Shown piece by piece: positions 1 to 10,499 of a stretch of 64,000 bases of DNA. Source of the stretch: Papio anubis (taxonomy: Eukaryota > Chordata > Mammalia > Primates > Cercopithecidae). Location of the stretch: NCBI RefSeq assembly GCF_008728515.1, contig NC_044989.1:70953754-71017753 (forward strand), in the 5' to 3' direction. The notes beneath the pieces were generated by a model. The model worked only from the letters and a program-made list of their open reading frames with translations, did no database searches and was not told where the DNA came from. Position 1 is the stretch's first letter. The number at the start of each line of letters is the position of its first letter. The position numbers were made by a program, and so were the translations under genes.

Positions 1-67
1 CTTATGAGGTGGGCACAGTTTTATTATTCCCACTTTACGGACGAGAAAACTGGAACTTAGTGCTAAC
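1..67 (-). repeat. MIR SINE fragment
   Basis: The segment reads as the reverse complement of the MIR core: TATTATTCCCACTTTACGG is followed by an A-rich GAGAAAACTGGAAC stretch. It is an old tRNA-derived mammalian SINE, cut by the left window edge, inside TGFA intron 1. Confidence 0.65.
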
Positions 68-352
68 CTCCATAAACAACTGATCGTTGAATATTAAAGA
101 GGAGATACAAACACTTTGCATAAAAAAATTAAAGAATTCATGATGTCTAAAAGAACCTCCAGATTTGCTTGAATTTGTCATCGGCCAAATAATATTCACC
201 AGAAATTACCTAGGTAGGTTTTTAGGTTGGGTGATATTTTTCTAAGGAATGGTAAAGAGCCTGGAGATGAGATAAATGAAAACCTACAAACTCTCCCAGT
301 TATACAACTCATATAACCTGCAATGATGTCTGGAATTCTATGGGGTTCAAAG

Positions 353-390
353 TAACAACAACGACGACGATGATGATGATGATGATGAGA
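353..390 (+). repeat. Trinucleotide microsatellite (AAC/ACG/ATG)n
   Basis: Three AAC units run into ACG units and then about seven ATG units. It is a short interrupted triplet repeat in the intron, likely length-variable. Confidence 0.9.
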
Positions 391-444
391 TTAAGCTCTT
401 ACTACATACCAGGTATATATATTTAATATATACATTAAATATAT

Positions 445-590
445 TCAACAACCCTGTTAATATCCCCATTTTGCAGGTGAGAAAAACAAGGCACAGAAAA
501 GCTAAGTAACTTGCCCAAGATGACACATCTTGCTCTGTGAACACAGAGGAGGAAATGTAACTGGAAATGCCAAGCCCCTGTGCGGTCTGC
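445..590 (-). repeat. MIR SINE
   Basis: Reverse-complement MIR core: CCCTGTTAATATCCCCATTT, then the aligned equivalents of GAGGCACAGAGA and TAAGTAACTTGCCCAAG. Diverged, as expected for an old mammalian SINE. Confidence 0.75.
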
Positions 591-1477
591 CTGCCAGTGA
601 TGGAAACCTGACATGGGAGGGCAGCCACCACAGGAACCTGGATTATGTTTCCAGTGTTGCCATGTGGGCAACAGTCTTCACATTCTCTTACTCAAAACAT
701 TAATCAATGCTCAGGTTCCAAGTAATCAAACATTAACTGAGACTCCTAACAGCCTGTTCCTTCTCAGACTAGGCCCATGAAGGTTTCCTAGATCTTGGGT
801 AGCGATGGAACACCGGTTAACTCTCCTGGAACTGCCTTCAACTATTTAAGAAAAATCAGAGGGGAAAGCAGCTTTGGAGGAAACGTGCAAAGTAAAGCTA
901 TATGTGGGAGGCAGCAGTTCTAGTAAATGCACAGAACTCACAGATCTGATTTTTCTTTTAAAGACATGTAAATAAAAAGGAGTCCTCACTGGTATAAATT
1001 ACTCCTGCCTTTTTTTTTTTTTCCTCCACTTTTTTCAACTGCGCACATTTTGGAACTGTGTGAACCAGCTCTTACATATTGATCAATCTTTTAAAGTTTA
1101 TACATCATTTTCTTAAGGAAGGAAACAAAGATCAAGCTGAAAAGAATATTCAGGCAAAGGAGAAAAATCACACGATGAATGAATGCAGTCTTCGTGGGCG
1201 AGTATTCTGGGATGGCAGCGTGGGGTATAGGGACAACTTTCAAACACTTACTCAAATGTGCTTAGCCTCATCATTTCCTGCCTCTAATTTTTACTGAATA
1301 ACCACCTTGAGATCCCAGGAATTCAATAGGAAACTCAATTGAACAGCAAGTTCCAGGGTATTCCACATAATCTCTCTTTAAGGCAAAGTCCCAAACTGAG
1401 AGATGGGACTATAATCACCACAAGTTAGGTGACTTTTCATATTCATATTCCTTCCATGTTCTTTGACAATCCTGGTC

Positions 1478-1668
1478 CAACTACTTACTAATTGTGGACC
1501 CTGTGTGCTTTACTTTCCTCTGCTATATAATGAGTATAATATTAATACCTTCTTTATCAGGTTGGTGTGAAAACTGCATGAATAAATGTAAAGCACTTGG
1601 ACTGTGTCTGACACAGAGTAAAATGCTCGAATAGTGTCAGCTGTTATTATTACTACTACTTACTACTA
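1478..1668 (+). repeat. MIR SINE
   Basis: Forward MIR phrases: a TTTCCTCTGCTATATAATGAG equivalent of the 'cctcatctgtaaaatg' block, then GTAAAGCACTTGGACTGTGT and CTGTTATTATTACTACTA. About 190 bp, roughly the 3' two thirds of a full element. Confidence 0.75.
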
Positions 1669-3036
1669 TTATTTGCAAAAACACTACAAGGGATAATTAT
1701 ATCCAGGAAGCTTCCTTTGTATCGGTAATGTTTTATTGCTTTTTCTAAAATTTAAATCAGAGCAACAGTCAATACATGCACACAAAAAAGGCAATTATTC
1801 AAAAAAGTGGGGGAAAAGCCTCCCATACCCATGTCACCTGCTGGTGAGTTTCAGGTAAGGGTGTAGCTGGGAGCATCCGGTTCCAAGACTGCCTTGTATT
1901 TCTCTTAGAGGATGCCTCCCCTTCTGCTGCGGTTTTTAATCAGCGTTTCTAGGGCAGGGTTGCAGGCGGGGTCGCGAACCCCCTGGAGTTGAACAGGGAG
2001 CTGGGTGAGGCTGCGGCTCTGGGCATTTCTGGTGAGGGGTTCCACGGCTTTCCACAGACTCTAACGACCCTGTAGCGAGCCGCATGCTATACAGGGTTAA
2101 ACTCGCGGCATATCGAACGAACAATTAACTTCACGGAAAACTGTAGCAATAACCGGGACACCTGCACTGTTAATCAGCTATCTCAACACCAGAGAGAACC
2201 ACCAGCACAAGGCGCAAGAGCTGGCCAGGCGGCGCAAGGCGCTGCGCCCTCACTGCGTCCAGACAGACCTGTGAACTTCACCACCAAAGAGCTCACCGCT
2301 CCGCAGACCCGACCCGGGAGAGGGGTTCAACTTCCCCTCCCCTTCCCCATCCCTCCTTCATTGGCAAGGACATACTCAAAGGAAACTGGCAACGCTCCGT
2401 CTAGGGTTTCGCTCCTGCCCTCGGCTGACACCGAAACCACTTCTCCCAGGGAAGTTAATTAAAGGAACCATTAATCCGCACAAAAATCCAAAACCTACCC
2501 CCAAAGCTCAAGAGCCCTGAAAGGAGATTGAGGGCGCCTCTGCGGATCGTGAACATCTCTGCTTGTCGCTGGGGCTTAGGGGTGGGCAGGGGGTGCCAAA
2601 GGGGCGCAGGCAAGACCCGGGCAGAGCGTCAGACGCCGGCCCCCATTCCGAGGCGGCCGAGTCTACACGCCAGCGATGCCGGCTGAGCCGGGCTTGGAGG
2701 CGGCCAGGTAAGCAGGTAGGTGTAGGCATGTGTCTGAGCAGACACACAGCCGCGGCGGATTAAAGTTCAAGCCCGTTCACACTCCGCTTCCCCTTCCCAG
2801 GCGTTCTCAGGCACGGCCCAGGCAGCCACTTTCCCGGGGAAGCCTGGGCGCTCGACCGGACAGTCCCCTCTTTGTCATTCTTAATGACTCCCCTTGCCTC
2901 CCAGGCGCCAACCCATTGAGACTATTCGCCTCTCTCCATTCTCCCAGGCTGGCGCAGAAACCCCCGGAAAGGGGAGCTCGGCGGGGACCTGGGGAAGCAG
3001 GGTGTCGCGGGGCGCAGGGGGCGCCGCAGCCAGAGT

Positions 3037-3042
3037 ACGTAC
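3037..3042 (-). other. TGFA: TGFA exon 1 splice donor (GTACGT)
   Basis: On the minus strand the exon ends CTG-G at 3043 and continues GTACGTACTC. The split glycine codon (phase 1) agrees with the known TGFA gene structure, where 40 coding bases lie in exon 1. Confidence 0.9.
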
Positions 3043-3082
3043 CCAGCGCGAACAGGGCGAGCTGTCCAGCCGAGGGGACCAT
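3043..3082 (-). CDS. TGFA: Pro-TGF-alpha, exon 1 coding part (start of signal peptide)
   Basis: Read on the minus strand from 3082, the frame gives MVPSAGQLALFAL plus the first base of a glycine codon, which is the known N-terminus of the pro-TGF-alpha signal peptide. TGF-alpha is an EGF-family ligand made as a type I membrane precursor of about 160 residues, shed at the cell surface (mainly by ADAM17), and it activates EGFR. Only these 13 codons are in the window; the EGF-like domain, the membrane segment and the cytoplasmic tail lie on later exons beyond the left edge. The start is favoured by A at -3 and G at +4 (GTAAAATGG) and by family identity. A frame continuing past 3043 would read intron, so the open frame down to 2807 is not the protein. 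Confidence 0.95.
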
Positions 3083-3740
3083 TTTACGGGCGGGCGGGCA
3101 GCAGGCGCTCCAGCCTCCTGCCCTACCTGCGGTGCCCGAGTGGCGGAGCGGCGCCGCGGTGCGGGGGAATAAGGCGCAGACCAGGCCTGCCCCCGGCGCG
3201 GGCGGGCGGAGGGAGGACCGAGCGACTCTCTGCTGGCACTGGCCCCGCAGCGCTGCCCGCCGGGCGGAAATAGGCGGCTACCGTCACCTCCTCGCCACTC
3301 GGCGACCGGGGCACGGCTGACCCCCCCTCCCGCCCCGATGGGGGTGCCCCCCAGAGGGCACAGAGGGTGGGGGTTTGGGGTAAGGGGCGGGGACGCTGAG
3401 TGCACCGAGCAGGGCGCGGGCTGCTGGGCGGGGCGACCTGGGATCCCAGAGCCTGGCGGCGCGAGCTGGGCACCCGGGCCAAGGAAAAGGCAGGAAGCGC
3501 CTGACTTCAGACACCACCCCCGACTGCCAGCGCCGTGCGGCAGCAGACTCTAGCGTGCGGGGTCGGCGCGCGCCGCGCAGCCGGATTGTCCTGGGCCGCA
3601 GTGGCGGCTTCCAGGCTCTAGGCGGCGGAGCGGAGCCGCCTGGGCGCCCGTTACCTACATCGAGGGGCCGCTCCTGGGGCATCTCTGGGGCGGGGAAGGC
3701 TGGAGGCTGGGAACGCAGCCAGGAAAGGGACCTGCGAGTT
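3083..3740 (-). promoter_or_regulatory. TGFA: TGFA 5' UTR and GC-rich core promoter
   Basis: Immediately upstream of the ATG (rising coordinates) the minus strand carries the 5' UTR ending CGCCCGCCCGTAAAATGG. I cannot place the transcription start from sequence alone. No TATA box is evident, in line with the described TATA-less, Sp1-dependent TGFA promoter. GC boxes (GGGCGG cores) are visible on the plus strand at 3088-3099, 3200-3209, 3384-3392, 3426-3434 and 3687-3695. Proximal boxes below about 3250 may lie within the transcribed leader. Confidence 0.8.
3365..3392 (+). promoter_or_regulatory. G-quadruplex-type motif in TGFA promoter
   Basis: Five G-runs of 3-5 bases with short loops (pattern GGG-T-GGGGG-TTT-GGGG-TAA-GGGG-C-GGGG) lie about 290 bp upstream of the TGFA ATG and overlap one GC box. 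The pattern satisfies the usual four-run quadruplex rule; folding is inferred. Confidence 0.6.
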
Positions 3741-3760
3741 TCGCCGGTCGCTTGCCAAGA

Positions 3761-4913
3761 CTTGGCTCAAGGAGAGTGGTTCCCGAATCAATGAAGAATT
3801 TGTTAAACTAGGTTTCCCACCTGTGCCCCAGTCCCCATCAATTCTGCAACGCCTGCCGCCTTACCTCCCAGGCAGGCCACATCGTAATGATCAGTCTTCC
3901 TACTTCTGGCCTGGGGCTGATAAAAGATGGGTCTCTATGACGAATCTGGTTATACAGCACCACCAGCTGAGGCCAAGAGCCTGCTAGCCTGCCACCAAGT
4001 GTACCCCGAAAGAGGGGTGTGTGGGCCCGAGTCACCTGGGTGGTTCTTTCAGGATTTGTGACTCTGAGGTGGCCCCTGGTGCTGGAATTTGGGGATGAGG
4101 AGGGGATACAGGGAAAACATTCTGGGCGAAGAGTGGAAGATCCATAGGTTCCTTGGTGACCCTCATGGGGACAGTACACCCGGGAGAGTCATGTTCTGCA
4201 GGTACCCAGAGCTCACGGACTGACCCTCCTCTCCTGCCTCCTCTGGCCTAGGTGCTCCGAGTAGATCCAATTTCCTTGGAGGTGGGGGTGGGGGGTGTTG
4301 GGCCTGGGGAATCTATTGCTGCTTACTTGGGGAGGCTCAGGCTCTCACCGTTGACTTTTGCCCAGTTTGTTTCATGTAAGTAGAGCAACCTAGTTTCAAG
4401 AAGGAAGCACCAGGTCATTGGTCTCAACATTTGGGCAGGAAGCACCAGTGTAAATCATTCCTTTCAATACATTTGTTGGAGCATACTTTGTTCTTTTAGG
4501 GTAACTCTTTTCCTTGGTCCACCCCATGTGTGTACAAGACACACATGCACTTCCTTTAGTAGGTTGTCCCTGACTCCCACTTCCTTCAGGTTGATCTTGA
4601 CCTACTCTGGTGGTTTCCCTGTCTTCTCCCTAAACAAGTCTGCCTTGGCTACAGAAGGGGAGGAATCAGGGGTTCCCCCACCCTTCTCCTGTTCCCCAGG
4701 ACTGGAGAAGGACCTGACTCCTTGCTTCCTCCTGGAACACGCAAATCAAGCTCATTGTGGCTGAGGGATGGCTGCCCAGCTGGCTGAGAGTCATGCTCAG
4801 CAGTTTCTGCTTATCTGCCCCCTACCCCCAAAGTCAGAGGTGGAGGGAAGTAGCAGAATCAAGCCAATTTCCTTCATGATTGGAAAATATTTTAAATCAA
4901 GAGGTAACTTGCA
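3761..4913. other. Unique 5' flank of TGFA, no recognised feature
   Basis: GC content falls back to the genomic background. A G-run cluster lies at 4284-4309. I recognise no repeat or exon here. Confidence 0.5.
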
Positions 4914-5241
4914 GGCCAGGCACGGTGGCTCACACCTGTAATACCATCACTTTGGGAGGCTGAGGTGGGTGGATTGCTTGAGCTCAGGAGTTCAAGACCA
5001 GCCTGGGCAACATGATGAAACCCCCATCTCTACTAAAAATACAAAAAATTAGCCAGACATGGTGGCGTGCGCCTGTAGTCCCAGCTACTTGGGAGGCTGA
5101 AGCACGAGAATCACTTGAACCTGGGAGGCAGAGGTTGCAGTGAGCTGAGATTGTGCCACCGCACTCCAGCCTGGGTGATAGAGCAAGACTCTGTCTCCAA
5201 AAAAAAAAAAAAAAAACCACACACACAAACAAACAAAACAG
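4914..5241 (+). repeat. Alu (AluS/J intermediate), full length
   Basis: Starts GGCCAGGCACGGTGGCTCAC, shows both monomers, and ends in an A17 tail followed by a CACA/CAAA-rich tail. The left arm has AluJ-like GCTTGAGCTCAGGAG and GGGCAACATG; the right arm is AluS-like. Confidence 0.95.
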
Positions 5242-5401
5242 ATAATTTGCCATCGTACAAACTAAAGAGTATCCAAATCAAAGTACATTTTAATGCTTGA
5301 AAAGCATTAATTCTCCCTCCAAGATTTTCAAAAGCTGGTCCATATCTACAGTTTTATAACCTTCCAATTCATTCATTCAAGTCCAACAGGTCATGAGGGG
5401 C

Positions 5402-5434
5402 TGTTTTTTGTTTTTTTTTGTTTGTTTGTTTTTA
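5402..5434 (+). repeat. T-rich (TTTG)n low-complexity run
   Basis: Runs of T broken by single G, in unique sequence between an Alu and a MIR. Confidence 0.7.
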
Positions 5435-5524
5435 ACTTAAAGATCATTTTTCAGTAAACTGAAATGAAATGATTTTTAAACATTTAGTCATAGAGGAAAC
5501 CTAATATCCTAAATTGTTGATGCT

Positions 5525-5727
5525 CTAGCATTTGCATTTTATATATCTCATTTAATCCTCACAATAATCTTATGAGATAGACCCCATCCCCCTTTTATAA
5601 GAGAACAATCAAGGCGGTGAATTTAGTAACTTATCCAGAATTACACAGGCAATAAGGGGCAGAGCTTGATTTTGAAGACAGAACAAGCTGGTTCCAAGGC
5701 TCATGTGCTGGCTTCTATGCTATGCTG
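5525..5727 (-). repeat. MIR SINE, near full length
   Basis: The full reverse-complement order is visible: CATTTAATCCTCACAATAAT, CTTATGAGATAGACC, the CACAGGCAATAAGGGGCAGAG block, and ending at TATGCTATGCTGCCTC. Confidence 0.85.
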
Positions 5728-5835
5728 CCTCGGTTTCCACATTTTTAATAAGGATAATGCTTAACTCATTGGGTTGATATGAGTACTAAATACAAGAATT
5801 TATTTGCATAGTTAGCACAATATTTGACATCAACA
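5728..5835 (+). repeat. MIR SINE, 3' half
   Basis: Forward MIR starting at CGGTTTCCACATTTTTAATAAG and continuing through TTGGGTTGATATGAG and the AGCACAATATTTGACA equivalent of the CAGTGCCTGGCACA block. It abuts the previous MIR in opposite orientation. Confidence 0.75.
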
Positions 5836-8434
5836 AAGCTACCTCTTATTTAAAAGAAAACTCCCTCAGTGGACACACCTTTCCCTTCTCTTAGTTCCTT
5901 TCCACTATCTTTATGTTATCATTTTCATATCAGCTCCTTTGCTTGAGCATATGCATGTACATGCACGTGTACACCTCTTCCTATGGGAAATATCTTCACA
6001 GATGAATCAGGAGGTATGAAGTTGTTTCTCAGCCTGTGGTGTGAAAGAAATTAGAAAAAAAATGACAGAATGCAATTTAGAGCAAAGCAATCATTTTTCC
6101 TAAAGGGTGGTGTGACATTTTGTATTGGAACACCTCACTCTCTGAGCCAAGTGAAATTCCAACTGTAGCCCCTTGAAGCTGTGTGGAGACTCAGGTATGC
6201 GCCTTCACCTACAGACACTGCATCCGCCTGGCTTGGCCACTGCAGCTCCTGTTTCTCTGCATGTGGAGCCTGATAATTATGTGGCCTTCCCATTAAGAAT
6301 CTGCCTGGACTGCCTTTGCACACACTTGCTGCAGCTGGTCTTGAGCTCAGTATAATCTCTTCTGCGAGAAGCCAATCACAGCCTCTCCTCCCTGTGCAAA
6401 CAAGAGAACTACGTTATGCTCTACTGAGAGCCAGTAAAACCCCCTGTCAGTTTTCCCTTTCCTTTCTCCTACATGCTTATTATAGAGGGTATGTTTAAAG
6501 AGCCCCCTTCTTCACTGTGATCAGCCTCCCCTTCCTTCCTGATTCATCTGTGGAAGTGATTGTGGAGTTGTGAGCACCAGAGCCTTCCTTGAATAATTCA
6601 GGCCAGCTGAGCTTGCTGTTTTAGATCAGCAGTTACCCAAGATACTGGGGAGTGAACAGCCCAGACATTCTTTGGGAGGACGCACAGCCATGGGCCCAGC
6701 ATTGAAGGAATTACAATTCCCACAGTCAAGCCCCAGGGAGCAGTGACTGGGCTGGCTTCAGGTGGCTGCAGGACCTTCCTGGGTGACAGCAGCAGACAGC
6801 CGGGCTCAGAGGGAAAACAGGATGGGGCACCTGGTGTAGTGGGAGGGCAAAGGAGAGATGTCATCTGTGTATACGAAAGAAAGAGAGGGAAGTTTTATTA
6901 AGGACTCTGGAGAACTGTGTTTAGGGAGAGTGAGGAGATTTTAATGTGTTAAGGGGATTTAGAAAAAGAAATCTCTTGTCTAAATATCAGCTCCCTCTGG
7001 GGCCTTAGCTATTAGTGTGTTCCTTATCTCTTGCCAAAGGAAAAAGTAGGAAACCTTATGCTGGGCTCATTTGTACAGTTTTCATCACCAGCATAATGGG
7101 CAAGGTAAGAAGAGATAAGAGGCATTTGCTTTGTTCTCAGCTACCTTGGTGATTTTTGTTGCCAGTGTTGTCCGAAGACTGGTCTGACCTTCTGCTTAAC
7201 ATCTTCCATCCCCCAGCTCTCAGGCCTACCTTTGGAATGCACATTGAAGTTGAAAATGAAGCTCGAATCTTTCCTTTCCAGAAATTTCACAGAATGGCTC
7301 TAAAGCCCAGTACTGAAGTATGGAGGTTGGTGTTCCACTAGTGGTCTAAGCAGCTCCACGTCCTAGTCAAGGTGCTAGGTCAGAGTCTCTAGGATTCAGG
7401 GTCACCAGGTGGCTACCACATGAAAGACATTGTATAGTTTGTGAACTTCCTAGACAACAGGATGCAGTAGCGGTACCCACAGGATGGAGCACAACTGCTG
7501 TGAAGCCGTTCCATTAAGCGTGCTTGGAGGCAGGATAACTCTGCATTCAATTCTGTCCTCCTATCTTTGCTACTGTCCTCAACAGCCTCAACCACACAGC
7601 CATACCCTTCTGGAGACTGGAAAGATTGCCCTAGCAGGAGTGCCCCTGGGAAAGTCCTAAATCAAGCACCCAGAAATCCTCAGGCAAGTACACTTAATGA
7701 TGTTGATGGAAATAGGGTAGTGATGATTAACAGAAGCAACAGAGAGATAGGAGAAAGAAAATATGAAGAATCAAGGAAGGAGAAATCAAAGAACTACAGA
7801 GAGCTGAAAAGGTGGCTTGATAATTTATTTTTCAGTGATGGGTCAGTGTGCCTGATAAACTCAAGAGATTCTCCCCAAACTCGGAGGAAAAGGGAAAATA
7901 AATTGGGACAGCTAAGGTATGAGACAAAGCCAAAGCCAGAATATCCAAAATAGTAATGGAGCGCTCAGAAACAAAGAGAGCTGATAGAGGAGAAACTTCT
8001 TACATCCCCCAGAAGGAGGGACTAGTGATGGCAAGAAGGTGTTAAGAATCCCATAGGTCTATAAGGTGGAGAGGATCTTGTTTAAAGAGACTATGAAAGG
8101 TGCAAGGATAAACTTGCAACCGTCACATTGAACGTCTCATCCCATCCCCACCCCCTGCTTCCAAACTCCCATTGAAGAACCAAAGGAAAATAATGTTAGG
8201 GGAAAATCTATGTCATTGTTCAAAACTGAAAGGATTCCACCCACATGCCAGACGTTGTAAGGAATTTCTGTAAGACTTAATGCAGATGAGACTAGTTTGA
8301 CAGAAGGATTTGACAACCTTCAATTCACCTTAGAGAAAAGCCTCTCCAGGGAAGGACCCCCACCCCCAATCCCAGACTCAATAATGCTCCCAAACTGGTG
8401 ATGACAAGAGCTGCAGGCAAAAATAAACCACAGA
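5836..8434. other. Unique intergenic DNA, no recognised feature
   Basis: Mixed-composition sequence with no Alu, L1 or MIR phrases that I recognise. The block 6110-6570 has a moderately GC, LTR-like look, but I cannot assign it. The longest plus-strand frame (7567-7953, 128 codons) has no recognisable protein family. Confidence 0.4.
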
Positions 8435-8744
8435 GGCTGGGCACGGTGACTCACGCCTATAATCCCAGCACTTTGGGAGGCCGAGGCGGGTGGATCACCT
8501 GAGGTCAGAGTTTGAGACCAGCCTGATCAACACAGCGAAACCCTGTCTCTGCTAAAAATACAAAAAAAAAAAAAAATTAGCTGGGTGTGGTGGTGGGCAC
8601 CTGTAATTTCAGCCACTTGGGAGGCTGAGACAGGAGAATCTCTTTAACCCAGGAGGCAGAGGTTGCAGTAGGCCGAGCTCGCGCCACTGCACTCCAGCCT
8701 GCACGGCAGAGCGTGACTCTGTCTTAAATAAATAAATAAATAAA
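8435..8744 (+). repeat. AluS, full length
   Basis: GGCTGGGCACGGTGACTCAC start, middle A-run near 8562, right monomer, and an (AAAT)n-type tail. CCTGAGGTCAGAGTTTGAG and CCTGATCAACAC point to the Sp/Sq side of AluS. Confidence 0.95.
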
Positions 8745-8994
8745 CATGTGGGGCAAGTCTCCATCCTCTTGAAACATTTAGGAAGTGCCCAGGTACTGGG
8801 GTGCATACAGAGCAGGGATCCCACTGAGGGGATCCTAATTCGGTGCCTGGTACAGAGAAAACATTGCTGGGGAGCAGTGGCGAAGGCAGCCACACAAGCT
8901 CCCTGCTGGCTTTATGTGTTTACAGCATGCGGGGAAAAGAAGCTCTTCAATATGAAGGCAAAACTCCGCTCTCTTGGGGGCCCCCACAGAGCAC

Positions 8995-9130
8995 CACTGG
9001 CTCTTAATAGTTTTCTTTCATCTCTTCACTCCACATTTGTTCATTGCAAGCCTGTTGTGTTCCAGGCACTGGATAAGACACTAGGTATTCAACAATGGAC
9101 AAGTAAAGTGTTTTCTGCTTTGTGGAGCTA
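8995..9130 (-). repeat. L2 LINE 3' fragment
   Basis: The sequence TTCATTGCAAGCCTGTTGTG followed by TTCCAGGCACTGGATAAGACAC is the reverse complement of the conserved L2 tail (GTGCCTGGCACATAGTAGG...AATGAATG). Confidence 0.65.
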
Positions 9131-9449
9131 CTCAGGCAAAAGAATCAGGTTACCTCCAAAGTTAAAAAAAATCATAATTGACATTGACATTTGACATAAT
9201 TGCCAAAGTAAACAAAGCAATACTCATGGAATTTTGAAGGGAAATGATTGTGACACAAAATTCTGTTTCTTACCAACATATTTCAGATAACCTATTAAAA
9301 AATAAACCATTTATGTACCACTCCAAATGACAACAAAAGAATCCACAGAGAATATTCCAGCCAAGCAAATAAGCTCAATAAAGTAAAAGAAATGTCAGTG
9401 AATGACAGCAATAAAATTTAATGTTGAACCCAATTCCTGATTTTTAATA
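9131..9449. other. AT-rich DNA, no recognised feature
   Basis: AT-rich stretch with no phrase I can match to a family. Confidence 0.4.
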
Positions 9450-9910
9450 TGTTGTACTGCTCACTGTTGGTTGTCAATAGGATGGAAATTTTACTTTCCT
9501 TCCTGCTAACAGAATCCCAATTATGTTTGGTGGACAGCATGCCTCTGCCCATAGGAGAAGCAAGACAATGCCTTGGCCTTTGCTGATGATTAACCTGGGG
9601 GTAGGCACATGACTAAATCTGGCCAGTGAAATGTCAGGGGGAGTCTCCTGTTAGGCTTTTTGGGGAGGAATTTGCTTCTTGATAAAGACAGGCAGCAAGG
9701 TAGCTTGACTTTCTGCCTCAAAGTTGGTTGTCAAAAGATGAAATATCTGGAGTTGTGGCATCCATCTTGTGACTCTGAGGAGGCCAACAGAGTCTGAGAC
9801 ATGCCCACCTTGACACTGAAGAGCTAGCTGCTGAGCCAGCCCTGGACCTGTTTCTTTCTCCCATGTTTCTGTGTGGGGTGATTACAATCTCCATAATGCC
9901 TGAGATATGG
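9450..9910 (+). repeat. Old LTR-like interspersed repeat (family uncertain)
   Basis: The phrases GGTAGGCACATGACTAAATC, TGGCCAGTGAAATGTCAGGGG and GCATCCATCTTGTGACTCTGAG belong to a common old mammalian LTR-like repeat group that I associate with MaLR-type LTRs. The polyadenylation-signal end seen in sister copies (11345, 21030) is missing here. Confidence 0.4.
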
Positions 9911-10044
9911 AAGAAAGTTCTAAAACAATATACATGAATTAGGAGTTGGGACTAAATAATAATAAAATAAATCTAAAGGCCCATATTATTGTCTTAGAAA
10001 CTGGGAGGACGGGGTGGCATAGGAGAAGGGAAAGTAAAAATGTG

Positions 10045-10156
10045 CTTCTTTTCCTTCCTTCCTTCCTTCCTTCCTTCCTTCCTTCCTTCCTTCCTTCCTT
10101 CCTTCCCTTCCTTCCTTCCTTCCTTCCTTTCTCTCTTTCTCTCTTTCTCTCTTTCT
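10045..10156 (+). repeat. (TTCC)n microsatellite grading into (CTTT)n
   Basis: About 19-20 TTCC units, interrupted once by an extra C near 10107, grade into TCTCTTTC repeats and then the Alu poly-T. It evolved from the A-tail of the adjacent minus-strand Alu. Confidence 0.95.
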
Positions 10157-10448
10157 TCTTTTTTTTTTTTTTTTGAAGTCTCACCTCTCACCCAGGCTGG
10201 AGTGCAATGGTGCGATCTCGGCAGTTCACCTCCACTTCCTGGGTTCAAGTGATTCACCCTACCTCAGCCTCCCAAATAGCTGGGATTACACAGGCATGTG
10301 TGTGCCACCACACCTGGCTAATTTTTGTATTTTTAGTAGAGATGGGGTTTCACTGTGTTGGCCAGGGTAGTCTCAAACTCCTGACCACAGGTGACCACTC
10401 CTGCCTCAGCCTCCCAAAGGGCTGGGATTACAATTTTGAGACACCATG
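10157..10448 (-). repeat. AluS, full length
   Basis: Poly-T followed by reverse-complement Alu (CACCCAGGCTGGAGTGCAAT ... CCTCCCAAAGGGCTGGGATT). The last 20 bases, the Alu 5' end, are scrambled relative to consensus. Confidence 0.92.
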
Positions 10449-10499
10449 AGCTCATCTTTTGTGGAAGAATTAATAGCTACTGTGCTTTCCTCTGATAGA

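Larger units (their letters stand above)
1..3042 (-). other. TGFA: TGFA intron 1, donor-proximal 3 kb
   Basis: This follows from the exon 1 splice donor at 3042 and the minus-strand orientation of TGFA. The intron continues past the left edge, because the next exon (rest of the signal peptide) is not seen. The part from about 2170 to 3042 is CpG-rich and belongs to the promoter island. The rest holds MIR fragments, a short ATG/ACG trinucleotide run, and unique sequence in which I recognise no other gene (68-350, 600-1475, 1670-2170). Confidence 0.85.
2170..3760. promoter_or_regulatory. TGFA: CpG island over TGFA exon 1
   Basis: From about 2213 to 3750 the sequence is strongly GC-rich with closely spaced CpG dinucleotides, while flanking DNA is CpG-poor. 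The island spans the first exon, the start of intron 1 and several hundred bases of 5' flank. Such islands mark broadly used, usually unmethylated promoters. Boundaries are by eye. Confidence 0.9.

Noticed and set aside
2807..3042. Continuation of the TGFA reading frame past codon 14
   Set aside because: The sequence after 3043 begins with a splice donor and no longer matches pro-TGF-alpha, so it is intron read-through.
2730..3405. Long GC-rich open frames across the CpG island (plus 196 codons at 2730-3320; minus 174 codons at 2881-3405)
   Set aside because: Stop codons are rare in GC-rich DNA. These frames overlap TGFA exon 1 and promoter in other phases and contain no recognisable domain.
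7567..7953. 128-codon plus-strand frame
   Set aside because: No known motif, no splice-site or promoter context, and length compatible with chance in an A-rich region.
9939..10252. Repetitive Lys/Glu/Arg or Phe/Leu/Pro/Ser frames
   Set aside because: Translation of the (TTCC)n microsatellite and Alu tail.
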